Shown: in pieces, positions 50,057 to 57,300 of the stretch
Position numbering within the stretch: the stretch's first letter is position 1
Layout: each line of letters begins with the position of its first letter
Assembly: GCA_035948315.1 (NCBI GenBank)
Contig: DASZJG010000061.1
Span: forward strand, 1-64,000
Source: CAJCJE01 sp035948315
Lineage (GTDB): Bacteria > Actinomycetota > Actinomycetes > Mycobacteriales > Pseudonocardiaceae
Length of the DNA stretch: 64,000 nt
Reading direction: 5' to 3'
Translations under genes and position numbers: made by a program
The notes under the pieces: generated by a model
Database searches by the model: none
What the model was told of the DNA's origin: nothing
Seen by the model: the letters and a program-made list of their open reading frames with translations, nothing else

Positions 50057-50642
50057 TCACGGGTTCGCGAAGCGACCGAGTAGCTCGGTGAGCACGACGC
50101 GTACCGAGAATGGCTGAGTGGCCTCGAACGGCTTGTCGCCGGTCACTTCCGCGATGGTCTGATAGCGACCACTCTCGTCACGTTCGAACGCGAACAGCTT
50201 CGGTTCATCCGGATCGATCACCCAGTAGCTCGGCACGCCGAACCGTTCATAAATCCGCTTCTTCATGTTCAGGTCTCTGACCACGCTGCTCGGCGACAGC
50301 ACTTCGACCGCCAGCGACGGCGGACCGGGCAAGTTCTTCCTGGTGAAGGCATCGAACGGCGCGGCCAGCACATCCGGTTGCACCTCGGTGTGGAAGTTCA
50401 GCTGGACGGCGAGTGGAGCCGCGAGCACCTCCATATGCGGGGGGGCAGACCGCATCCAGCCGCGTGTACAACTGGAGAGCGATCTTCTGATGTGGGGTGG
50501 CCGGGGTGGGGCTCACGTACAGTTCTCCGTCGATGAGTTCGTAGCGGTTGCCGTCGTCCGGCATGCCCTCCAGGTCGCGCACGGTCAGCGGACGTGTGTG
50601 CTTCCTGGGTGCGGAACCGCTCTCATCGGCCATGACACTCAT
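50057..50642 (-). pseudogene. Uma2-family (DUF820) gene with a frameshift in a G7/C7 tract
   Basis: Two frames together give a full Uma2 protein. The first (start ATG 50642 after GGAGGG) reads LTVRDLEGMPDDGNRYELID to TRLDAVCPP; the second, one base off, continues HMEVLAAPLAVQLN to LAVEVLSPSSVVRDLNMKKR and VPSYWVIDPDE, ending at 50057. The switch is at a run of seven G (plus strand, about 50436-50442); six would restore one frame of about 194 residues. The fold is that of restriction-endonuclease-like proteins of unknown role, common in multiple copies. The break may be a real mutation, phase variation or a sequencing slip. Confidence 0.75.
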
Positions 50643-50739
50643 GGTGCCCTCCTGAACCGACAAAAGTCGATCAGCTCTCGGCAACCTGAGAAAGGACCAC
50701 CCGATCGAGAAATGGATTTCACCGCTCGAAATGTGTTGA

Positions 50740-50756
50740 CTGACAAGGAATGTCAG
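50740..50756. terminator. Weak hairpin after the RidA gene
   Basis: CTGACA-AGGAA-TGTCAG has 6-bp arms and begins right after the RidA stop codon (on the minus strand). It may mark the end of the degradation operon. Confidence 0.3.
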
Positions 50757-51152
50757 CTATTCGACGACAGCGAAGCCCTGCATCTCGACGAGGGCTTCCT
50801 TGTCCCACAACCGAGCCACGCCGATACCGGCCATGGCGGGGTAGTCGCGGCCAACGAGGCGACGCCACACGCCGCCGATTTCCCTTGCGTGCGCGCGATA
50901 GTCGTCCATGTCGGTGACGTACACGGTGAGGCTGGCCAATTGTGCGGGTTCGCCGCCTGCTTCGCGGAGCGCGGTCAGCAGGTTGGCGAGCGCCTGCTCG
51001 AACTGCGCTACGACGGTCTCGCCGACGATCCGGCCATCGGCGTTCAACGCGGTCTGGCCGGCCAGGAAGACCGTGGTGCCTCGGCCGACCACCGCGTGGC
51101 TGAAGCCTTTCGGCTCGGCCAGGCCGGGCGGGTTGATTCGCTCGATGCTCAT
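50757..51152 (-). CDS. RidA/YjgF-family protein, candidate enamine/imine deaminase
   Basis: A 131-residue Rid protein. GFSHAVVGRGTTVFLAGQTA and VVAQFEQALANLLTALREAGG are the usual N-terminal strands and helix; the family's catalytic Arg position falls in the YPAMAGIGVARLWD stretch, where an Arg is replaced by Met/Ala, so the group may be a Rid subfamily other than RidA itself. In an anthranilate pathway the ring hydroxylation/reduction product is a 2-amino-enoyl (enamine) CoA ester, and hydrolysis to release ammonium would fit this protein. Start overlaps the SDR stop (ATGA). Confidence 0.85.
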   Translation of the reverse strand: MSIERINPPGLAEPKGFSHAVVGRGTTVFLAGQTALNADGRIVGETVVAQFEQALANLLTALREAGGEPAQLASLTVYVTDMDDYRAHAREIGGVWRRLVGRDYPAMAGIGVARLWDKEALVEMQGFAVVE

Positions 51153-51901
51153 TGCACCGCGCCTCCGTCCACCTTGATGCTCTGCCCGGTCACCGCTTCA
51201 CTCCGCACGCAGAACGACACCGCGTCGGCGACCTCGGCAGGGGTGATCAGTCTGCCGATGGGTTGTTTGCGGGCGAGCGCCTCGCGGGCCTGGTCCTCGG
51301 TGCGACCCGTGGTGGCCACGATGTTGGCTACCGTCGCGTCGGTCATGGGGGTGTCGACGTAGCCGGGGCAGACCGCGTTGACCGTGACGCCGTCCCTGGC
51401 GAGTTCGGCCGCGGCCGAGCGGACCAGGCCGAGCACGCCGTGCTTGCTCGCGGTGTACGCGGCGATGTACGGCTCGCCGACGTGTGCCGCGGTCGACGCG
51501 ACGACCACGATCCGGCCCCACTTCGCCGCGCGCATCGCCGGAACCGCCCGGCGCACGCAGCGGAACGGGGCGGTGAGGTTGATGTCGATGATCCGCTGCC
51601 AGTCCTCGTCGCTGGTGCGCTCAAGGCGCGCCGAGTGTGCCGCGCCCGCGTTGGCCACGAGCACCTCTACCGGGCCCCAGGCGGCCTCTACTTCGGCGAA
51701 GGCCGTTTCGACGGCCGAGGGGGAGGTCAGGTCGGCGGGGATGACGAGGGTTGGGCCCGCGCAGGCGGCCGCGGTGTCGTCCAGTTGGGCTCGGTCGCGG
51801 GCCACCAGGGCGACGCGCAGGCCGGACGCGCTCAGGTTGCGGGCGATCTCGCGGCCGATGCCTCGGCTGGCGCCGGTGACCAGGGCGATGCGGCCGGTCA
51901 T
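51149..51901 (-). CDS. SDR-family 3-hydroxyacyl-CoA dehydrogenase-like
   Basis: A 250-residue SDR with TGASRGIG, NAG in VANAGAAHS, serine in VVASTAAHVG and YTASK, and a C-terminal TGQSIKVDGGAV typical of the FabG-like/3-hydroxyacyl-CoA branch. Position in a beta-oxidation-like operon suggests oxidation of a hydroxyacyl-CoA intermediate of ring cleavage. The ATG at 51901 overlaps the acyl-CoA dehydrogenase stop (ATGA). Confidence 0.88.
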   Translation of the reverse strand: MTGRIALVTGASRGIGREIARNLSASGLRVALVARDRAQLDDTAAACAGPTLVIPADLTSPSAVETAFAEVEAAWGPVEVLVANAGAAHSARLERTSDEDWQRIIDINLTAPFRCVRRAVPAMRAAKWGRIVVVASTAAHVGEPYIAAYTASKHGVLGLVRSAAAELARDGVTVNAVCPGYVDTPMTDATVANIVATTGRTEDQAREALARKQPIGRLITPAEVADAVSFCVRSEAVTGQSIKVDGGAVQ

Positions 51902-53055
51902 CGGAAGGCCGGGATGCCGGTCACGGCCGCCCCGATGCTCAGCGTGTGCATCTCCTCGGTGCCTTCGTAGGTCGACACGGTCTCCAGGTTCACCATGTGC
52001 CGCATGACCGCGTGATCCAGCGTGATGCCGGCCGCGCCGAGCAGGCCACGCGCTGCGCGCGCCACGTCGAGGGCGGCGCGCACGTTGTTCAGCTTGCCGT
52101 AGCTGATCTGCGCGGGCTCGATCGTGCCGGCGTCCTTCAGTCGGCCGAGCCGCGCCGCGACCAGGCCGGCGTTGTTGACCGCGAGCACCATTTCGGCGAG
52201 TTTGCGTTGGGTGAGCTGGAATGCGGCCAGCGGCTTGTCGAACTGGGTTCGTGCCAACGAGTACCGCAACGCTTCGGTGTAACAGGCGCGCGCGGCGCCG
52301 ACCGCGCCCCAGACGATGCCGAACCGGGCCTCGTTCAGGCAGGACAGCGGGCCTTTCAGGCCGCGCACCTCGGGCAGCATCGCGTCGGCCGGCAGGCGCA
52401 CGTCTTCGAGCGTGAGTTCCGCTGTGACGGAGGCGCGGAGGGAGAGCTTGCGGTGGATCTCGTGGGCGGTGAAACCGGGCGTGTCGGTGGGGACGACGAA
52501 GCCGCGGATGCCGTCTTCGGTCTGCGCCCAGACGATCGCGACCTTGGCCAGGGTGCCGTTGGTGATCCACATCTTGGCGCCGCTCAGCACCCAGTCGGTG
52601 CCGTCGCGGCGGGCGTGGGTGCGCATGGCGCCGGGGTCGCTGCCGGCATCGGGCTCTGTCAGGCCGAAGCAGCCGATGACCTCGCCGGTTGCCATGCGCG
52701 GCAGCCATACCTGGCGCTGCTCCACGTTTCCCCAGCGGTGGATGGCGAACATGGCCAGCGAGCCCTGCACGGACACGAAACTGCGCAGGCCCGAGTCGAT
52801 GGCTTCCAACTCGCGGCAGGCGACGCCGTACGCGGTCGCGCTGGTGCCGGCGCAGCCGTAGCCGGTCAGGTGCATGCCGAGCAGGCCGATCTTGGCGAAC
52901 TGCCGGCCGATGTCGGCTGGCAGCGTGCCGCGCTCGTACCAGTCGGCGACCTGCGGGGCGAGTTCGGCGCGCGCGAACTCGCGCACGGTGTCGCGCACGG
53001 CGCGGTCCTCGGCGGTCAGCTCGGCGTCGAGGTCGAGGTAGTCGTCGGCGCGCAT
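51898..53055 (-). CDS. Acyl-CoA dehydrogenase, glutaryl-CoA dehydrogenase type
   Basis: A 385-residue flavoprotein. The segment IGLLGMHLTGYGCAGTSATA, then DSGLRSFVSVQGSLAMFAI and GCFGLTEPDAGSDPGAM, follow glutaryl-CoA dehydrogenase closely, as do KLSLRASVTAELTLEDV and GLKGPLSCLNEARFGI. The catalytic glutamate is in TYEGTEEMHTL. It would oxidise and possibly decarboxylate a dicarboxylyl-CoA, an expected late step after aromatic-ring hydrolysis (glutaryl-CoA to crotonyl-CoA). It follows the hydratase gene by 1 nt. Confidence 0.9.
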   Translation of the reverse strand: MRADDYLDLDAELTAEDRAVRDTVREFARAELAPQVADWYERGTLPADIGRQFAKIGLLGMHLTGYGCAGTSATAYGVACRELEAIDSGLRSFVSVQGSLAMFAIHRWGNVEQRQVWLPRMATGEVIGCFGLTEPDAGSDPGAMRTHARRDGTDWVLSGAKMWITNGTLAKVAIVWAQTEDGIRGFVVPTDTPGFTAHEIHRKLSLRASVTAELTLEDVRLPADAMLPEVRGLKGPLSCLNEARFGIVWGAVGAARACYTEALRYSLARTQFDKPLAAFQLTQRKLAEMVLAVNNAGLVAARLGRLKDAGTIEPAQISYGKLNNVRAALDVARAARGLLGAAGITLDHAVMRHMVNLETVSTYEGTEEMHTLSIGAAVTGIPAFR

Positions 53056-53056
53056 C

Positions 53057-53893
53057 TCAGCGTCCTTCCCAGCGGGGCTTGCGGCGTTCGTTGAACGCGG
53101 CGTGGAACTCGGCGTGGTCCTTGGTGGTCATCAGCAGCGCCTGCGTCATGGCGTCCAGTTCCATGGCGGAGCCGATCGGCATGTCGAGTTCCCTGGTGAG
53201 CAGCGACTTGGTCTGCGCGAGTGCGAGGGTGGGCCCGTCGGCGATCGTGCGGGCGAGTTCGGCGACGGCCGTGTCGATCTCGTCGTCGGCGACGAGACGT
53301 GAGGCGAGACCGTATTCCTTGGCGGTGGCCGAGTCGATGGTGTTGCCGAGCATCAGCAGTTCCGTTGCCCGACCCAGTCCGACGACTCTAGGCAGGAGGT
53401 ACGCCGCGCCCATGTCGCCGCCGGACAGGCCGACCTTGGTGAACAGGAACGCGAACCGGCCCGACGTGCTGACCACGCGGAAGTCCGAGGCCAGCGCGAT
53501 CACCGCGCCCGCGCCCGCCGCGATGCCGTGGATCTTGGTGATGATCGGGATCGGGCACTCGCGCATGGCGCGGATGACGTCGCCGGTCATCTTGGTGAAC
53601 CGCATCAGGTCGCGCGGCTCCATCGTGATCAGCTCGCCGATGATCTCGTTGACGTCGCCGCCGCCGCAGAATCCGCGCCCCTCACCGCGAATAACCAGCG
53701 CGCGCACATCCTGGTGGTGCGGCAGTTCGGCGAGCAGATCGCGCAGGTCCGCGTAGCTTTCGAAGGTCAGCGGGTTCAGCTTCTCCGGCCGGTCGAGCGT
53801 CACGGTGGCGACCCCGTCGGCCTTGGCGAAGCGGAAGTGCTGCCAGTTCTCGGTGAGCGCGGGGGAGGCGTGGAAGCGGTAGTCGTCGGTCAT
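53057..53893 (-). CDS. Enoyl-CoA hydratase/isomerase family protein
   Basis: A 278-residue crotonase. The N-terminal FAKADGVATVTLDRPEKLNPL, the oxyanion loop VIRGEGRGFCGGGDVNEI and the active-site strand HGIAAGAGAVIALASDF are intact, with GLSGGDMGAAYLLPRVVG after them. It is slightly longer at the N-terminus than usual. In this operon it may hydrate or hydrolyse the cyclic enoyl-CoA product (ring-opening hydrolases of aromatic-CoA pathways are crotonases), which would make it a key step. Start overlaps the acyl-CoA dehydrogenase stop (ATGA). Confidence 0.88.
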   Translation of the reverse strand: MTDDYRFHASPALTENWQHFRFAKADGVATVTLDRPEKLNPLTFESYADLRDLLAELPHHQDVRALVIRGEGRGFCGGGDVNEIIGELITMEPRDLMRFTKMTGDVIRAMRECPIPIITKIHGIAAGAGAVIALASDFRVVSTSGRFAFLFTKVGLSGGDMGAAYLLPRVVGLGRATELLMLGNTIDSATAKEYGLASRLVADDEIDTAVAELARTIADGPTLALAQTKSLLTRELDMPIGSAMELDAMTQALLMTTKDHAEFHAAFNERRKPRWEGR

Positions 53894-55047
53894 CGAGTGT
53901 GGTCCCTGCCGATCAGGTCGCGGGCGATGATGGAACGCTGGATTTCCGACGCGCCCTCGTAGATGCGCAGCGAGCGCACGTCGCGGTAGAGGTGTTCGAG
54001 CAGGTGGCCGCTGCGCAGGGCGACCGCGCCGTGCAACTGGACCGCGCTGTCGATGATCTGCTGCGCGGCCTCGGTCGCGTACAGCTTGGCCATGGCCGAA
54101 CGGCGCGCCTGCTGCTCCGGCTCGGCGCCCTCGTCGTAGGCCGCGGCTGCCGCGTAGACGAGCAGGCGCGCGGCCTCCAGCTGCGTCGCCATGTCGGCCA
54201 CCCGATGCGCGACCGACTGCTGGTGAGCCAGTGGCGCGCCGTAGACCGTGCGCCGCCGGACGTGTTCGACGGTGGCGTCGAGCGCGGCCTGGGCCATGCC
54301 GACCGCGAACGCGCCGACGCTGGGCCGGAACAGGTCGAGCGTGCGCATGGCCACGGTGAATCCGGCATCGACCTCGCCGAGCACGGCGGCGCGCTCGACC
54401 AGAACGCCGTCGAAGATCAGCCTGCCGATCGGGTGCGGGGAGAGCATGTCCAACGGTTCGCCGGACAGGCCGGGGCTGTCGCCGGGGACCGCGAACGCGG
54501 TCACGCCGCGCGCCCGCGCGCCCTGCGTCGTCCTGGCGAACACGGTGTAGATGTCCGCGTCGGGCGCGTTGGAGATCCAGATCTTCTCGCCGGACAGGCG
54601 CCAGCCGTCGCCGTCCGCGTCGGCGCGCAGTTCCAGCGCTGCCGCGTCGGAGCCCGCGTTCGGTTCGGACAGCGCGAACGCAGCGACCGCCTCGCCCGAG
54701 ACGACCCGGGGAATCCACTGGCCGACCAGGTCGACCGAACCGGACTGCAGGATTGGGTAGCTGCCCAGGCCCTGTAGCGCCAGCGCGGTCTCGGCCTCGC
54801 CGCTGACCTGCGCGATCGACTCGCGCAACAGGCACAGTTGCAGCGCGGCCGCGTCGCGCGGTGCCTCGTCCGGCTCGCCGCCGAACAGGCCGCGCAACAG
54901 CCCCAGTTCGCCCATGGTGCGCAGCAACGGCCGGTTCACCCGGCCTGGTTCGCCTGCCGCCGCCTCGGCCCGCAGCGTGGTGCGCGCGATCTCGCCGACC
55001 CGCTGCTGGAATGCGCGTTGCTCGTCGCTCAACCGGAATTCGGCCAC
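53890..55047 (-). CDS. Acyl-CoA dehydrogenase
   Basis: A 385-residue acyl-CoA dehydrogenase with FALSEPNAGSDAAALELRAD, GEKIWISNAPDADIYTVFAR (split) and the flavin-contact LHGAVALRSGHLLEHLYRDVRS near the C-terminus; the glutamate in YEGASEIQRSIIARDLIG is the expected base. Its substrate is a pathway-specific acyl-CoA. The start is probably GTG 55047: TATGCT, which overlaps the upstream ATG at 55059, would be the -10 box 7 nt before it and -35 TTGACG lies 16 bp further up inside an operator. This puts the operator at the same 22-23 bp spacing seen for the hydroxylase and ligase genes. Confidence 0.9.
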   Translation of the reverse strand: MAEFRLSDEQRAFQQRVGEIARTTLRAEAAAGEPGRVNRPLLRTMGELGLLRGLFGGEPDEAPRDAAALQLCLLRESIAQVSGEAETALALQGLGSYPILQSGSVDLVGQWIPRVVSGEAVAAFALSEPNAGSDAAALELRADADGDGWRLSGEKIWISNAPDADIYTVFARTTQGARARGVTAFAVPGDSPGLSGEPLDMLSPHPIGRLIFDGVLVERAAVLGEVDAGFTVAMRTLDLFRPSVGAFAVGMAQAALDATVEHVRRRTVYGAPLAHQQSVAHRVADMATQLEAARLLVYAAAAAYDEGAEPEQQARRSAMAKLYATEAAQQIIDSAVQLHGAVALRSGHLLEHLYRDVRSLRIYEGASEIQRSIIARDLIGRDHTR

Positions 55048-55069
55048 GCGGGTCAGCATAGCGTATTGG

Positions 55070-55092
55070 TGACGACCGTCAACGATGCGCAA
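55070..55092. promoter_or_regulatory. Pathway operator 3 and internal promoter before the acyl-CoA dehydrogenase gene
   Basis: TGACGACCGTCAA followed by 3 nt and TGCGCAA, 23 bp before GTG 55047. It overlaps the last codons of the thioesterase gene, so it is an internal promoter of the operon. Confidence 0.72.
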
Positions 55093-55480
55093 ACACTTCG
55101 CGCACCGAGTCCGGCCACGGCGTGGACGCCGCCGCGTCCGGCGGCGCGTACACGGTCACCACCGTGCCCGTTGCCGCCACCTGCCCGTTCGGGCCGCACA
55201 CCTCGAAGGTCAGCCGCATGGACGTCCGGCCGAGTTCGGCGAGTTCGACGCGGGCGGTGGCCAGGTCGCCGAACCACAGCCGGTTGCGGTAGTCGACCTC
55301 GTGCCGCACCCTCGGCGTCTTGCCGAACAGCCAGTCCAGGCCGTTGGCGCGCAGCAGTTCGGCCTCGGCCGAGTCGACGAGGCGAAAGATCACCGAATAG
55401 TGCTGATGTCCGGCCGCGTCCGTGTCGTACCACTCGATACGCCGCTCGATCGTGGCTGAGAAAACGGCTTCGGCCGGCAT
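55079..55480 (-). CDS. Acyl-CoA thioesterase, hotdog fold (4HBT-like)
   Basis: A 133-residue hotdog protein. The N-terminal IEWYDTDAAGHQHYSVIFRLVD carries the catalytic aspartate of the 4-hydroxybenzoyl-CoA thioesterase type (DTDAAGHQHY), and VDYRNRLWFGD is the second strand pair. It probably hydrolyses aryl- or acyl-CoA esters that leak from the pathway, or recycles CoA. ATG 55480 has AGAGGAG. It is the first gene of the six-gene minus-strand operon; its stop lies inside operator 3. Confidence 0.88.
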   Translation of the reverse strand: MPAEAVFSATIERRIEWYDTDAAGHQHYSVIFRLVDSAEAELLRANGLDWLFGKTPRVRHEVDYRNRLWFGDLATARVELAELGRTSMRLTFEVCGPNGQVAATGTVVTVYAPPDAAASTPWPDSVREVFAHR

Positions 55481-55620
55481 GGGTGCTCCTCTGTGGACGT
55501 TCGGAACAGCGATTTTCTGTCTCGTTTGTCTCGCGGCTCCGATGATATTGTCAACTTCTAACGCGCTGGCCAGCCGGTAGGTGTCCTGTTGACATACGCC
55601 CCCTGGGAGTGACCGAAGCC

Positions 55621-57216
55621 ATGCCTGGTCTGCCGTCGCGTCGCCAGTTCCTCGCCGTTGCCGCCGCCGGAGCGGCCGCCGTCGCCCTCCCGTCGACCGC
55701 GAACGCCACCACGGCCGACCCTACGGTGGGCATCCGTTGGCCCGCCGGGCAGGCGTTACCGAGCTTCGGCAGACCGCGTTCGCTCGACGTCGCCAACCTG
55801 ACCGGCCGCCCGGCCGACGAGCAGTTGCTGCTCACCACGTTGCAGGGCGTGGTCAACCGCGACCGGCCGAGCATCTACCTGATCCAGCCGCAGAACGAGG
55901 GCCCGACCACCTGGCTGGCCGAACTCGGCGTGCCGTACCAGCAGGTCAGTGAGCCGCTCGACCTGCTGACCCGCTATCGCGACCGGGTGCGCGGCGCGAT
56001 CGTGCACGATCCGGCCGTGCCCGCGACCGTCAACGTGGCCACGACGCTGGCCGGCCTGCGCGACGGCGTGGTGACCTCGGCCGAACTCGCCGCGAGCGCC
56101 GGCCTGCCCGTGCTGGTCGACCTGCGCGGCCGGTTCAGCACCGACCTGGCCGCCTACACCTGGGCGGTCGACAATCTCTGGTCGTCGACATCGCACCGGC
56201 TGCTGATCGGCCTGGACCCCAACGTCGCCGGCTACCTGCGCGACTACGCGGTCGCCAACCGGGCCATGTGCGTGTTCCTCGATCCGGCGACGGCCGGGGA
56301 GGGACCGCTGCTCAGCGGCCTGCTCGCCGACCTGCCCACGCCCTCGCCGTATCTGGGCTGGTGGCCGGCCAGCGTGAACGGCGAGGACGACGGCACCCAG
56401 CTCACCTCGCAGCACGGCGTGTACGTGCTCGCCGCGGACTGGTGCACCAACCTGACCGTGCTCGGCGGCGTACCGGCGCCGATCCTGGCCAGTCAGCAGC
56501 CGACGCCGACTCCTGCCCTGGCGAACAAGATCTACGTCACGCTGACCATGACCGAGGGCGACAACCTCCAGTACGCCCAACACCGGATGCGCCAGATCTG
56601 GGACGACCCCAACCGAGGCAAGGTCCCGCTGAACTGGTCGACCCAGCCGCTCGCGGCCGACGCCGCGCCGACCGTGCTGTCCTACTACCAGCGCACCGCG
56701 ACGCCCAACGACTACCTGATGGCCGGCCCCTCCGGCGCGGGCTACGTCTACCCCAGCGACTGGCCCGCCGACACGTTGGCCGCCTACACGCGACAGGCCG
56801 CCCGGTACACCCGACGCACCGGCCTGGCCGCGCAGGTCATCCTGAACCGGTTGAACGGCAACGACATCCCGTTCGACGCGGCGACCGCGGCCCGGTACAG
56901 CAGCGATCTGCGCCCGCTCGGCCTGCTGATGGCGTGGACGACCTACACCAGCACGTCCGTGCTGGCCGGCAACACTCCGCTGTCGGTCAGCTGGCTGGCC
57001 TCCAGCGTCGCCGAGGCCACCCAGGCCATCGCCACCGCGTCGCAGGGCTGGACCGGTGACAAGCCGCTGTTCCTGTCCATCGGCACCCTCGCCTGGAACC
57101 TCACCCCGACCGACGTGGTGACCATCGCCGGCTCGCTCGGTCCGAACTACCAGGTGGTGCGCGGCGACCACTACTTCGCCCTGGCCCGCCAGGCATTCGG
57201 CCTACCGTCCCACTGA
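55621..57216 (+). CDS. Tat-exported GxGYxYP-domain protein
   Basis: A 531-residue secreted protein. The N-terminus has a twin-arginine motif (SRRQFLAVAAAG) and a signal cleavage region PSTANA. The motif GAGYVYP (GPSGAGYVYPSDWP) is the signature of the GxGYxYP family, proposed to act on carbohydrates and of unknown activity. LTMTEGDNLQYAQHRM matches its N-terminal domain neighbour. ATG 55621 is used with GGGAG 12 nt upstream; a GTG at 55609 is possible. The next gene is another Tat-exported hydrolase, but about 85 nt and a promoter separate them. Confidence 0.85.
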   Translation: MPGLPSRRQFLAVAAAGAAAVALPSTANATTADPTVGIRWPAGQALPSFGRPRSLDVANLTGRPADEQLLLTTLQGVVNRDRPSIYLIQPQNEGPTTWLAELGVPYQQVSEPLDLLTRYRDRVRGAIVHDPAVPATVNVATTLAGLRDGVVTSAELAASAGLPVLVDLRGRFSTDLAAYTWAVDNLWSSTSHRLLIGLDPNVAGYLRDYAVANRAMCVFLDPATAGEGPLLSGLLADLPTPSPYLGWWPASVNGEDDGTQLTSQHGVYVLAADWCTNLTVLGGVPAPILASQQPTPTPALANKIYVTLTMTEGDNLQYAQHRMRQIWDDPNRGKVPLNWSTQPLAADAAPTVLSYYQRTATPNDYLMAGPSGAGYVYPSDWPADTLAAYTRQAARYTRRTGLAAQVILNRLNGNDIPFDAATAARYSSDLRPLGLLMAWTTYTSTSVLAGNTPLSVSWLASSVAEATQAIATASQGWTGDKPLFLSIGTLAWNLTPTDVVTIAGSLGPNYQVVRGDHYFALARQAFGLPSH

Positions 57217-57265
57217 GGCGTACGGAGCAAGTCTTCACGGCGAATCCATGCCACCGATCAGAGCC

Positions 57266-57294
57266 TGGACACGCGCATCCGTGCGGCGTAGACC
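57266..57294 (+). promoter_or_regulatory. Leaderless promoter of the M28 peptidase gene
   Basis: -35 TGGACA (57266-57271), 17-bp spacer, -10 TAGACC (57289-57294), then 6 nt to the ATG. No Shine-Dalgarno is present. Confidence 0.55.
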
Positions 57295-57300
57295 CGATTC

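Noticed and set aside
55048..55059. ATG 55059 as start of the acyl-CoA dehydrogenase
   Set aside because: It overlaps the predicted -10 box TATGCT and breaks the operator-to-start spacing shared by two sister promoters; kept only as an alternative.
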